64,000 nucleotides of DNA, from contig CBDHYI010000006.1 of NCBI GenBank assembly GCA_965275915.1, positions 558,001 to 622,000 of the forward strand, read 5' to 3'. The notes beneath the pieces were generated by a model that was given only the letters and a program-made list of their open reading frames with translations, searched no databases and was not told the DNA's origin. Position numbers and translations under genes: made by a program. Source of the DNA: JBDWFY01 sp965275915 (GTDB lineage: Bacteria > Pseudomonadota > Alphaproteobacteria > Rhizobiales > Stappiaceae). Positions 8,051 through 15,218 of the stretch are shown one piece after another; the stretch's first letter is position 1, and each line of letters opens with the position of its first letter.

Positions 8051-8065
8051 TTAATGAAACCCTAA
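8051..8065 (-). promoter_or_regulatory. CtrA-like box 2 upstream of divJ
   Basis: TTAATGAAACCCTAA (TTAA-N7-CTAA), one base off consensus, 64 bases from box 1. The two together make CtrA feedback on this kinase gene plausible. Confidence 0.35.
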
Positions 8066-8263
8066 TCCGCAGGGGAGCATTTGAATTGAATTTATCGATA
8101 GTTTGATTTGAAGTTTCAATTATTTATCATAAAAATGACAGACTTGCGGGAACGTTTTTTTTGGATGCGTCTTGTATTGTGCCATTGAGTAGCGAGTGCA
8201 TCGTCTGAAATCGGAAAAACCGGTTCGTTATCGATGCGCCGTTTTGAGTGAAAGGGCTAAAAG

Positions 8264-8653
8264 ATGTTTTTCTTACTGAGAACAGCGTTCTGGCTGGGTC
8301 TGGTTCTCCTGCTTCTGCCGATCAAGACGGACGATGGCGGACAAACAGGCGGAGTCGAAGTAGGCGCCTGGCAGGCATATGACGCGGCAAAGGAGACGAT
8401 CCGGGATCTTTCGGGGTTTTGCGACCGCGCACCGACCGCCTGCGATACCGGATCGGATATTCTTCAGACGATCGGACAGAAAGCAAAGGCAGGCGCAGGC
8501 TATGTGCTCGACTATATGGACGATTCAGACGGGAATGGTCCGTCTGAGCTGATCACAGGGTCCGCATCCAATGCGGGCGAGGCCGGAACATTGCTGCGTC
8601 GGGACCGGACGCCGGAATGGACGGGACCGTTGCCCAAAGACCGCCCGATCTGA
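8264..8653 (+). CDS. DUF5330 domain protein
   Basis: A protein of 129 residues with one N-terminal membrane segment (FFLLRTAFWLGLVLLLLPI, residues 2-20) followed by a small periplasmic domain. The domain includes AWQAYDAAKETIRDLSGFCDRAPTAC, with two Cys that could form a disulphide. The opening and the DLSGFCDR...C segment match the Hyphomicrobiales DUF5330 family, whose role is unknown. The ATG is preceded by AAAGGG with suitable spacing. A strong terminator follows at 8781-8822. Confidence 0.8.
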   Translation: MFFLLRTAFWLGLVLLLLPIKTDDGGQTGGVEVGAWQAYDAAKETIRDLSGFCDRAPTACDTGSDILQTIGQKAKAGAGYVLDYMDDSDGNGPSELITGSASNAGEAGTLLRRDRTPEWTGPLPKDRPI

Positions 8654-8780
8654 AAAAAACAGAGACTTGATCAAACGACGGCGCCTGACCAAAGCGCTGA
8701 CTTAAACCTCCATCCGGCTAAGCCCCCCGCGACCGGCATTGTCAGCGCTCCTCTTCAACTTGGCAGATCTCTGCCGTACA

Positions 8781-8822
8781 CGCCGTATGCAGATAGCCCT
8801 TTTCTGCATGCGGCGTTTTTTC
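8781..8822 (+). terminator. Rho-independent terminator after DUF5330
   Basis: The stem CGCCGTATGCAGA / TCTGCATGCGGCG (one G-T-type mismatch) has a 9-base loop and is followed by a run of T. Confidence 0.85.
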
Positions 8823-8865
8823 GTTTGCGTCGGTATTCTATTTGCTGAAACGGCGCAACAAGCTA

Positions 8866-8879
8866 TATGACCGGTCATA
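8866..8879. promoter_or_regulatory. Perfect 14-bp palindrome upstream of sufE
   Basis: TATGACCGGTCATA is a perfect dyad 90 bases before the sufE start. The shape is like a TetR-type operator, but no regulator gene lies beside it. Confidence 0.35.
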
Positions 8880-8969
8880 GAAGCGTAATTGCGACGGACC
8901 TGAAGCCGAGCGCAGCAGGGACTGGACGTGAGGCGCGTTTCATAAAACAGACTGATCGGGACCCCGGTA

Positions 8970-9401
8970 ATGAAGACTGCCATAACCGACATCATCGAGA
9001 ACTTTGAGTATCTGGACGATTGGGAAGACAGATACCGGTATGTGATTGAACTGGGAAAAGAGCTCGATGCGTTTCCGGAAGACCTCAAAACCGATCTCAA
9101 CAAAGTGCGCGGGTGCGTCTCACAGGTCTGGCTGACCACGCATTATGACAAGGATGCCGATGGCAACACGCGTCTGACCTTTGAAGGCGACAGTGACGCC
9201 CACATTGTGCGCGGCCTGGTACGCATCATGCTGGCTCTGTTCAACGGCAAGACCGCATCTGAAATTCTAAAGACCGACGTTGAGGACGTGTTCGGAAAAA
9301 TCGGCCTGCGCGATCATCTGACACCGCAGCGTTCAAATGGTCTGACGTCTATGGTCGCGCGCATGCGGCGCGACGCCGAGAACAGTCTCGTTTCCGGTTA
9401 G
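8970..9401 (+). CDS. sufE: SufE, cysteine desulfuration protein
   Basis: SufE takes the persulfide sulfur from the desulfurase SufS and passes it to the SufBCD scaffold during Fe-S cluster assembly in the cytoplasm. The 143-residue protein has the family signature VRGCVSQVW with the acceptor Cys49, and a standard length. No suf operon genes are next to it, so it is a stand-alone sufE, as often in rhizobia. The TAG stop at 9399-9401 is flush with the edge of repeat copy 3. A perfect palindrome lies 90 bases upstream. Confidence 0.93.
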   Translation: MKTAITDIIENFEYLDDWEDRYRYVIELGKELDAFPEDLKTDLNKVRGCVSQVWLTTHYDKDADGNTRLTFEGDSDAHIVRGLVRIMLALFNGKTASEILKTDVEDVFGKIGLRDHLTPQRSNGLTSMVARMRRDAENSLVSG

Positions 9402-9500
9402 GGCAATTCTCGCGATCCCCGGACCGCGTGAAATGCCCCAACCTTTTGTTTTCACGCGCATCCTTGTGGTGAAGGTAATACAACCTTCACAGTGTGGGAT
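9401..9500 (-). repeat. Interspersed two-hairpin repeat, copy 3
   Basis: Read on the minus strand it runs from ATCCCACACTGTGAAGG to GCGAGAATTGCCC. The hairpins are GTGAAGG/CCTTCAC and GCGGTCC/GGATCGC (one wobble pair). It occupies the whole space between the convergent sufE and LysE genes, with both stop codons touching its edges. Confidence 0.9.
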
Positions 9501-10126
9501 CATGTGGTTCTGCGTAATGCAGCCGTCATCATACCTGCTGCAATGAGCAGACTCCCGCCAAGCCGATTGATCGTTTTGAGAACAGCCGGACGTCTGATCT
9601 GTTGTCCCAATTGACCCGCCATGATGGCCCATATCGCGACATTTATGGCGGCGAGAACCAAAAAAGTTATTTGTAAAACAACGAATTGCGGAAAGACCGG
9701 CAGATTTGTGTCGACAAATTGCGGGACGAACGCCACGAAAAATATAATACCCTTTGGATTGAGCGCGGTCACAATGAAGCAGTTGAAAAACATCTTCAGG
9801 CGTGTCTCGTTCAGTTTGGGCCGGCTGGCTTCATCCAATTCGGGTTCGGCGCGCCATAATTTGACGCCAAGCCATAGGAGATACGCTGCACCTGCGAGCT
9901 TCATGACGGTAAACAGCGTTGCGGATGTCGCCAGGATTGCACCAGCGCCGGCAAGTGAAATCGACATGGCGACAAAATCGCCCAGAACCACCCCTGGAAC
10001 GGTAAACCGGGCCGTGCCTCGACCTCCCCTCAGAGCATAGGACGCAACCAGCATGACCGTCGGGCCGGGAATAATCAGCAATAAAGTGCTGGCAATGAAA
10101 AAGGCAAACCAGAGTTCAATGGCCAA
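9500..10126 (-). CDS. LysE/RhtB family amino-acid exporter
   Basis: An inner-membrane protein of 208 residues with six predicted helices. It carries the RhtB-type opening IPGPTVMLVASYALRGGRGTA (about residues 19-39) and the central TALNPKGIIFFVAFVPQFV (about residues 120-138), both diagnostic for the LysE superfamily. These proteins export amino acids or related metabolites; the substrate cannot be told from sequence. It converges on sufE across repeat copy 3 and is divergent from the MOSC gene. Confidence 0.9.
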   Translation of the reverse strand: MAIELWFAFFIASTLLLIIPGPTVMLVASYALRGGRGTARFTVPGVVLGDFVAMSISLAGAGAILATSATLFTVMKLAGAAYLLWLGVKLWRAEPELDEASRPKLNETRLKMFFNCFIVTALNPKGIIFFVAFVPQFVDTNLPVFPQFVVLQITFLVLAAINVAIWAIMAGQLGQQIRRPAVLKTINRLGGSLLIAAGMMTAALRRTT

Positions 10127-10260
10127 TTGTCATGCTCCTGTCAAAAAACAAACTGAGTGTTCCTGCGAATTCCGAAATCGGGCACCGGCGGATCGTTGAA
10201 TTTCTGTGCAACCAGACTGAACAATGACCTGACGAAGCCATAGTCCGGGGAGATTTGTCA

Positions 10261-10812
10261 ATGACTGCCTTGTCCGGATCGGTCATCAGCGTCAGCCGAA
10301 GCGCGCGCCACCGGTTCAGCAAAGACGTGCTGAGTGAGATTCTTCTCGTTTCCGGCAAAGGGGTGAAGGGAGATGCGCATTATGGAGAGACCGTTCAGCA
10401 TCAGTCCCGTGTGCGGATCGACCCCACGCAACCCAATTTGCGGCAGGTCCATCTGCTCCATAGCGAATTGCTGGCGGAGCTGAATAACAGCGGATTTTCG
10501 GTCCGGCCGGGCGATATGGGAGAAAATATCACGACCGAGGGACTTGATCTTCTCGCCCTGCCCCGGTCAACGGTCCTGCACCTGGGACGGTCGGCGCGTA
10601 TTGAGGTCACCGGGTTGCGGAATCCGTGTCGTCAGATTGATGGTTTTCAGGATGGATTGCTGAGCGCTGTTCTTGTCAGGGCGGATGACGGTGCATTGGT
10701 CCGCAAAGCCGGCGTGATGGGCGTTGTGCTTGAGGGCGGCGTCGTGCGTGCGGGCGATGTCATCAGCGCGGTTCTGCCGGAAAAACCGTACCGGGGCCTT
10801 GAGCGCGTTTAG
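10261..10812 (+). CDS. MOSC domain protein
   Basis: A protein of 183 residues related to the C-terminal domain of molybdenum cofactor sulfurase. Family features are GVKGDAHYGETVQHQSR, LRQVHLLHSELL, GDMGENITTEGLDLLALP and NPCRQID with the conserved Cys123, thought to carry sulfur or bind the cofactor. ATG 10261 is chosen because GGGGAG lies 8 bases before it; a TTG six bases upstream is too close to that site. The stop codon TAG sits in a TTTAGGGTGTGG sequence that looks like a stray element end. Confidence 0.88.
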   Translation: MTALSGSVISVSRSARHRFSKDVLSEILLVSGKGVKGDAHYGETVQHQSRVRIDPTQPNLRQVHLLHSELLAELNNSGFSVRPGDMGENITTEGLDLLALPRSTVLHLGRSARIEVTGLRNPCRQIDGFQDGLLSAVLVRADDGALVRKAGVMGVVLEGGVVRAGDVISAVLPEKPYRGLERV

Positions 10813-10827
10813 GGTGTGGATCTGTAA
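10808..10827 (+). mobile_element. Possible solo MITE end at the MOSC stop codon
   Basis: TTTAGGGTGTGGATC resembles the outer 14 bases of element A (TTTAGGGTGTGAACT) including the flanking T residues. The match stops after that and no partner is found, so this may be a decayed end or chance. Confidence 0.35.
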
Positions 10828-10828
10828 C

Positions 10829-10857
10829 TAAAAAGCCGCGGTCCGGGGGACCGCGGC
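10829..10857 (-). terminator. Rho-independent terminator after mucR
   Basis: On the minus strand the perfect 10-bp stem GCCGCGGTCC / GGACCGCGGC with a 3-base loop is followed by TTTTT, 25 bases after the mucR stop. On the plus strand it could also limit read-through from the MOSC gene. Confidence 0.85.
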
Positions 10858-10881
10858 CAATGAAACACTGTTTGAGCAGCT

Positions 10882-11298
10882 TTATTTCGCCCGGCGGCGC
10901 TGCTGGCCGAGACCCATTTTCTTGGCAAGGTCCGACCGGGCTGCGGCATAGTTCGGCGCAACCATCGGATAGTCGGAGGCCAGGCCCCATTTCTCCCGAT
11001 ACTCTTCCGGCGTGAGGTTGTAGTGGGTCCGCAGGTGTCTTTTCAAAGATTTAAACTTTTTCCCGTCTTCAAGACAAATAATATAGTCCGGCGTCACCGA
11101 CTTTTTCACGGAGACCGCAGGTTTCAGGGGTTCCGGTTCGGGTTCCGAAACAGCCCCGCTGGTCTTTTGCAGCGCAGTATAAACTTCGCTGATCAATCCT
11201 GAAAGATCAGTAGAAGCGACAGTATTGTTGCTTACATATGCTGAAACAATGTCTGCTGTAAGATCTATTAAGTTCGCTACGTCCTGATTTTCGGTCAT
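10882..11298 (-). CDS. mucR: MucR/Ros family transcriptional regulator
   Basis: A protein of 138 residues with an acidic N-terminal region (oligomerisation in known MucR proteins) and a C-terminal Ros-type zinc finger: Cys75, His88 and His92 in CLEDGKKFKSLKRHLRTH, then YNLTPEEYREKWGL. The position equivalent to the second Cys of Ros is Asp78, as in most MucR proteins, where Asp takes part in metal binding. MucR acts as an H-NS-like silencer of AT-rich promoters controlling exopolysaccharide, motility and virulence or symbiosis genes in rhizobia and Brucella. Its own upstream region is AT-rich, as expected for autoregulation. A strong terminator follows. Confidence 0.92.
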   Translation of the reverse strand: MTENQDVANLIDLTADIVSAYVSNNTVASTDLSGLISEVYTALQKTSGAVSEPEPEPLKPAVSVKKSVTPDYIICLEDGKKFKSLKRHLRTHYNLTPEEYREKWGLASDYPMVAPNYAAARSDLAKKMGLGQQRRRAK

Positions 11299-11670
11299 TT
11301 AGCACCTGTTTTGTTCAATAATTCAGCGCCCTAAACTTAATTTAGGCGGCTACTCTTGGATCTATTCTGAAATTTATCAATTCGAACAGAGTCCGTTTAG
11401 AAACGGCCAGTTCTCGTCTGGCTCAAAACTGATCTAGACCTTATATGGCTAGACTAGGCAAATAACAAGAGCAAATCATTGCATATTCTTAATTGTTGAG
11501 ATTTTTTTGTTAAATGTTCAATAAATTGCCACCGTATACGCAATTTACTCAACGTATTCACCATGTATCAGCTTACTGGGATATGTAAAATTATGATCAA
11601 ATTGTGACGTGATGAATACCTGCCGGAGAGCGTAATGCAACCTCTAATCGCTGGAATAACACGATTCTTG
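11299..11670. promoter_or_regulatory. AT-rich region upstream of mucR and downstream of mrpG
   Basis: This 372-base gap is markedly richer in A and T than its surroundings, with many TA steps and T/A tracts (around 11460-11560). Such tracts are known MucR targets, so autoregulation is likely. No gene or terminator was recognised. Confidence 0.5.
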
Positions 11671-12018
11671 TTAAGATTTGTTGTTTGACAGGTGTTCGCC
11701 CAAAGCATCAATCTTGGTCTCATCGCAGGGCTTATAACCGACAAAATAAGCGGATCTCGCCAGAAGATGAGCACTGACCGGAGCGGTCAAAAGGAAAAAA
11801 ACGACGCCCGCGACCGCACGTGTGACAACACTCAACTCGGCAGCATGAACCGCCAGCGCCAACAGCATCATACCCGATCCGAGTGTCCCTGCCTTACTGG
11901 CCGCATGCATGCGCATATAGACATCTTTCAGCCTGACAAGACCCAGTGAGGCGATCAGGGAGAACAGAGCCCCACCGATCAGTGTCAGGCCGACAACGAC
12001 ATCAATCACGTCACTCAT
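11671..12018 (-). CDS. mrpG: Mrp antiporter subunit G
   Basis: The last gene of the seven-gene Mrp operon, which encodes a multi-subunit Na+(K+)/H+ antiporter of the inner membrane related to complex I. The product (115 residues) has three helices and the MnhG/PhaG pattern LIGGALFSLIASLGLVRLKD and RMHAASKAGTLGSG. Its start overlaps the end of mrpF by 4 bases (ATGA type), consistent with a single coupled operon. Confidence 0.93.
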   Translation of the reverse strand: MSDVIDVVVGLTLIGGALFSLIASLGLVRLKDVYMRMHAASKAGTLGSGMMLLALAVHAAELSVVTRAVAGVVFFLLTAPVSAHLLARSAYFVGYKPCDETKIDALGEHLSNNKS

Positions 12019-12359
12019 TGCCCGCTTCCCCTTTTTGCCGGGATCCCCTCGGCATCTTCGACAATCATCTGATCTTTCACCAGCCCTCTATTGAGGATAA
12101 AGCGGGCAAAGGCGACGGTTGCCAGAAATCCGACCAGTCCGAGCGAGATGGCGATATCGAGGTAAAGATAGAAATTGGTTTTCACCCCAATCGCCGCAAT
12201 GAACCCGATCCCCAGCGCCACCAGCATGTCCAGGGCCAGAATGCGGTCCGGCAACGTTGGGCCGATGACAATGCGAATGACGCATATCACGAAGGAGACG
12301 GAGAGAATCACCAGTGAGATCCGAACGCATATGTCGATAAAGGTTTCGCCAAAGGTCAT
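12015..12359 (-). CDS. mrpF: Mrp antiporter subunit F
   Basis: A protein of 114 residues with three membrane helices. It has the MnhF/PhaF signature GPTLPDRILALDMLVALGIG (about residues 32-51) and the normal family length. It overlaps mrpE upstream and mrpG downstream by 4 bases each. In the complex it is one of the small subunits packed next to the MrpA C-terminal region. Confidence 0.93.
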   Translation of the reverse strand: MTFGETFIDICVRISLVILSVSFVICVIRIVIGPTLPDRILALDMLVALGIGFIAAIGVKTNFYLYLDIAISLGLVGFLATVAFARFILNRGLVKDQMIVEDAEGIPAKRGSGQ

Positions 12360-12832
12360 CGGAACGCCTCCAGAATGCGTCGCTCGAAACTGTCCCGTAT
12401 TACGGTAATCGTCTCTTCCGGACTCGGCACATCGATACAGTGGACAAACAACGTTTTGCGGTCCTCCGATACATCGACCGACAACGTGCCCGGAGTCAGC
12501 GTGATCAGGTTTGCAAGCATGGTGATTTCGAAATCGCGGTCCACGGTCAGTGGATAGGCAATGATGCCCGGTTCGAGATCGATTCTTGGCGAAATCACGA
12601 TCCGCGCCACGCGGACAGCCGACAGGACAAGCTCATAAACGAAGATCGCTGCCAGATTGATAACTTTCCCGCCGCGGGAGAAATAACGGGATGTCCCGAC
12701 CTGTTCCCGGATGAGAAACAGCGCAAATCCGCCAAGCAGAAATCCGAAAAGCAGATTGATCGCGGAAAAGGAGCCGGTCACGGCGCCCCAGGCAAAGGTC
12801 AGCAGCAGATTAATCAGGAACAGGCCGCTCAT
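12356..12832 (-). CDS. mrpE: Mrp antiporter subunit E
   Basis: A protein of 158 residues with two or three N-terminal helices and a cytoplasmic domain. The MnhE pattern ANLITLTPGTLSVDVSEDRKTLFVHCID (about residues 111-138) is present. It overlaps mrpD and mrpF by 4 bases each. Confidence 0.93.
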   Translation of the reverse strand: MSGLFLINLLLTFAWGAVTGSFSAINLLFGFLLGGFALFLIREQVGTSRYFSRGGKVINLAAIFVYELVLSAVRVARIVISPRIDLEPGIIAYPLTVDRDFEITMLANLITLTPGTLSVDVSEDRKTLFVHCIDVPSPEETITVIRDSFERRILEAFR

Positions 12833-14418
12833 GGTGCACCTCCGAGTACTTCGCTGATATAGGCGGTCGGGTCAAGCAGCCCGGCAGCGCCTCGCCCGAC
12901 AATCTTGAAAATCGGTTCCGGCGCAACGCCGATCAGGACGACCATAGTGACCAGCAGGCCAATGGGGATCCAAAGCGCTGCCTGCGACCCGCTCAGTCCG
13001 TCGGTCAGGGGGATCAGCTTTGCTTCCTCGGAATTGTCCGGTGCGCTTTCCGGTCCGCCCCTCCAAAAGGCATAAACCCAGATCCGTCCAACCGACAGCG
13101 TGGTCAGGAAACCCGTCAGGAGCAGCGCTGCTGCGACCCAGTAATAGCTTTCCTTCAGGCTGGTTTCGACCAGGATCACCTTTGGCCAGAAGCCCGAAAA
13201 CGGCGGCAGGCCGGCGACCGCAAAGCACAAAACCAGAAACAGTCCGGCCAAAACGGGACTGCCTTTGTAAAGCCCGCCCAACTGCCGGACATCGAACGAT
13301 CCGCCCATGCGGCCGATCAGGCCGGCGGCCAGATAAAGGGCCGTCATGACGATAATCGAATGGACTGCATAGAATAGCGATCCGGCGACGGCGCTGCCGG
13401 TTCCTATGGCCATTCCGGCCAGCATGGAACCGATGCCTGATATCACAAGATAACCGAGCGCCTTGCGGATATCCGTCTGCGCCAACGCTCCAAACACCCC
13501 GGTCAGCATCGTGATGACAGCGATAATCGCAATAACGTCCGCCATCGCCGACCGCCCTTCGGGCAGAAGCATGATCAGGGTTCTCAAAAGCGCATAGACA
13601 CCCACTTTTGTCAGAAGACCGGCAAAGACAGCCGAAACGACAATGCGCGGCGTATGATAGGATGCCGGCAGCCAGAAATTGACGGGAAATGCAGCCGCTT
13701 TCATGCCGAAAGCCAACAGGTAAAGCGCCGTCACCGCTCCGAGCGGCGCGCTGTCGGGCAGGTTTTTCACCTTCACCGCGATGTCGGCCATGTTCAGGGT
13801 GCCGACCATTCCGTAAAGCAGTCCGGTGGCGATCAGGAACAGGGTCGTGGCGGTAAAATTCAACACTGCGTATTTCAGCGCGCCGTCGAGCTGAATCTTC
13901 TCATTGCCCAGAATAATCAGTCCGAACGACGATATCAGCAGCACTTCAAACCAGACGTAAAGGTTGAAGATGTCGCCCGTCAGAAAAGAGCCGCAGACGC
14001 CGGTCATCAGCAGCAGAAGGAAGGGATAAAACCCGTATCTCCGGCCGGTATTGTTGACATCGACAATTCCGTAAAGCCCCACGCACCACGCGACCAGCGA
14101 AGCGACAAGCGACAGGACCGCGCTTGTTGTGTCGACGGAAAAGGCGATGCCGAACGGCGCCAGCCACTTGCCCATCACCATGACGACGACACCGTTCTGC
14201 GTGACATGGGACAGCAGCCCGATATTGACCGCCACCAGCGCGGTCAGAAAGACAAACGCGAGCTGCGGCTGATATTCCATGCGCTTGCGTGTCATCACGC
14301 ACAGCGCACCGCCCAGGATGGTCACGATTAACGGTGCAATCACCAGCCAGTCCGCAGAAGGAACCGGCTCTGTCACCATCGCCTTGCTGATTGCCAGCGC
14401 TGTGTTTTCCCCGGCCAT
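12829..14418 (-). CDS. mrpD: Mrp antiporter subunit D
   Basis: A protein of 529 residues with about 14 helices. It is homologous to the NuoM/NuoN proton-channel subunits of complex I and provides one of the two proton pathways of the antiporter. Typical segments are WFEVLLISSFGLIILG with the key acidic residue of TM5, AFGMKAAAFPVNFWLPASYHTPR with the conserved Lys of TM7, and FAVAGLPPFSGFWPK. It lies 3 bases after the mrpC stop and overlaps mrpE by 4 bases. Confidence 0.95.
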   Translation of the reverse strand: MAGENTALAISKAMVTEPVPSADWLVIAPLIVTILGGALCVMTRKRMEYQPQLAFVFLTALVAVNIGLLSHVTQNGVVVMVMGKWLAPFGIAFSVDTTSAVLSLVASLVAWCVGLYGIVDVNNTGRRYGFYPFLLLLMTGVCGSFLTGDIFNLYVWFEVLLISSFGLIILGNEKIQLDGALKYAVLNFTATTLFLIATGLLYGMVGTLNMADIAVKVKNLPDSAPLGAVTALYLLAFGMKAAAFPVNFWLPASYHTPRIVVSAVFAGLLTKVGVYALLRTLIMLLPEGRSAMADVIAIIAVITMLTGVFGALAQTDIRKALGYLVISGIGSMLAGMAIGTGSAVAGSLFYAVHSIIVMTALYLAAGLIGRMGGSFDVRQLGGLYKGSPVLAGLFLVLCFAVAGLPPFSGFWPKVILVETSLKESYYWVAAALLLTGFLTTLSVGRIWVYAFWRGGPESAPDNSEEAKLIPLTDGLSGSQAALWIPIGLLVTMVVLIGVAPEPIFKIVGRGAAGLLDPTAYISEVLGGAP

Positions 14419-14421
14419 GCG

Positions 14422-14799
14422 TCAGTATCCCATCGGCGGTTTTGGCTGATCGACAGGTTCGGCCACGCGCATATCGTCAACGTTGTCCGTTCCCAGCTCC
14501 TGATAGGCACGGAATGCCAGGACCAGCATGAAGGCAAACAGCGAAAAGGAAATCACGATGGCTGTCAGCACCAGAGCCTGTGGCAGCGGATTCGCCGAAC
14601 CGGCGGCCGGAACATCCTGGATCAGCGGGATAATCGGCGGGACTTCGCGCGACAGCCTGCCGGCGGTAAAAATCAAAAGGTTCACTGCGTTGCCAATAAT
14701 CGCGATCCCCAGAAGAATGCGGATGATCTGTTTTGACAGAATGAGATAGATGGCGGCGGCGAAGAAGATGCCGATCAGAACGGAAAGACCAACTTCCAT
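14422..14799 (-). CDS. mrpC: Mrp antiporter subunit C
   Basis: A protein of 125 residues with three helices, homologous to NuoK. It carries LLGIAIIGNAVNLLIFTAGR (about residues 29-48) and DPLPQALVLTAIV-like PLPQALVLTAIVISF. The start overlaps the mrpB stop by one base (TGATG), so the two are coupled. Confidence 0.94.
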   Translation of the reverse strand: MEVGLSVLIGIFFAAAIYLILSKQIIRILLGIAIIGNAVNLLIFTAGRLSREVPPIIPLIQDVPAAGSANPLPQALVLTAIVISFSLFAFMLVLAFRAYQELGTDNVDDMRVAEPVDQPKPPMGY

Positions 14800-15218
14800 C
14801 AGTCGCTCTCCCTTTCTTCCAGCGCCAGCGCAATTGAGGTGATCGATCCGACGACGACGAGATAAACGCCGATATCAAAAACAAGTGGTGTCGACAGATC
14901 CACCTTGACCCCGAGAATGTAAGGGGAAACCCAAAGCCCTGTCAGGAAAGGAACTTCGGCAAAGAATGAGGGCAAACCGGCAAAAGCGGCCAGGAACAGC
15001 CCGAATGCGGAAATATGCATCGGATGGAACACAAGTGCCCGTCTGACCGGAGCGACACCGTTCGAAATGCCCAAAATGGCAAAAGCGGAGACGGCAATCA
15101 GTCCGCCGATAAATCCGCCACCGGGCTCGTTGTGTCCCCGAAGAAGCACGAAAATTGAAAACAGGACCATAAGCGCCGTCAGATAAGGCGCGATCGTTCT
15201 TAAGATAACCGTACTCAT
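14799..15218 (-). CDS. mrpB: Mrp antiporter subunit B
   Basis: A protein of 139 residues with four helices, matching MnhB. It has the RGHNEPGGGFIGGLIAVSA motif (about residues 28-46). It is separate from mrpA here, unlike the fused phaAB arrangement of some rhizobial Pha systems. It overlaps mrpA by 4 bases and mrpC by one. Confidence 0.94.
   Translation of the reverse strand: MSTVILRTIAPYLTALMVLFSIFVLLRGHNEPGGGFIGGLIAVSAFAILGISNGVAPVRRALVFHPMHISAFGLFLAAFAGLPSFFAEVPFLTGLWVSPYILGVKVDLSTPLVFDIGVYLVVVGSITSIALALEERESD

Larger units (their letters stand above)
7927..8263. other. AT-rich divergent promoter region divJ / DUF5330
   Basis: A 337-base gap between divergent genes. It contains the two CtrA-like boxes and an AT-rich stretch around 8080-8135. 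No reading frame, RNA or repeat was recognised in it. Confidence 0.5.
8654..8969. other. Intergenic region DUF5330 - sufE
   Basis: A 316-base gap holding the terminator at 8781-8822 and the palindrome at 8866-8879. Nothing else was recognised. Confidence 0.5.
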
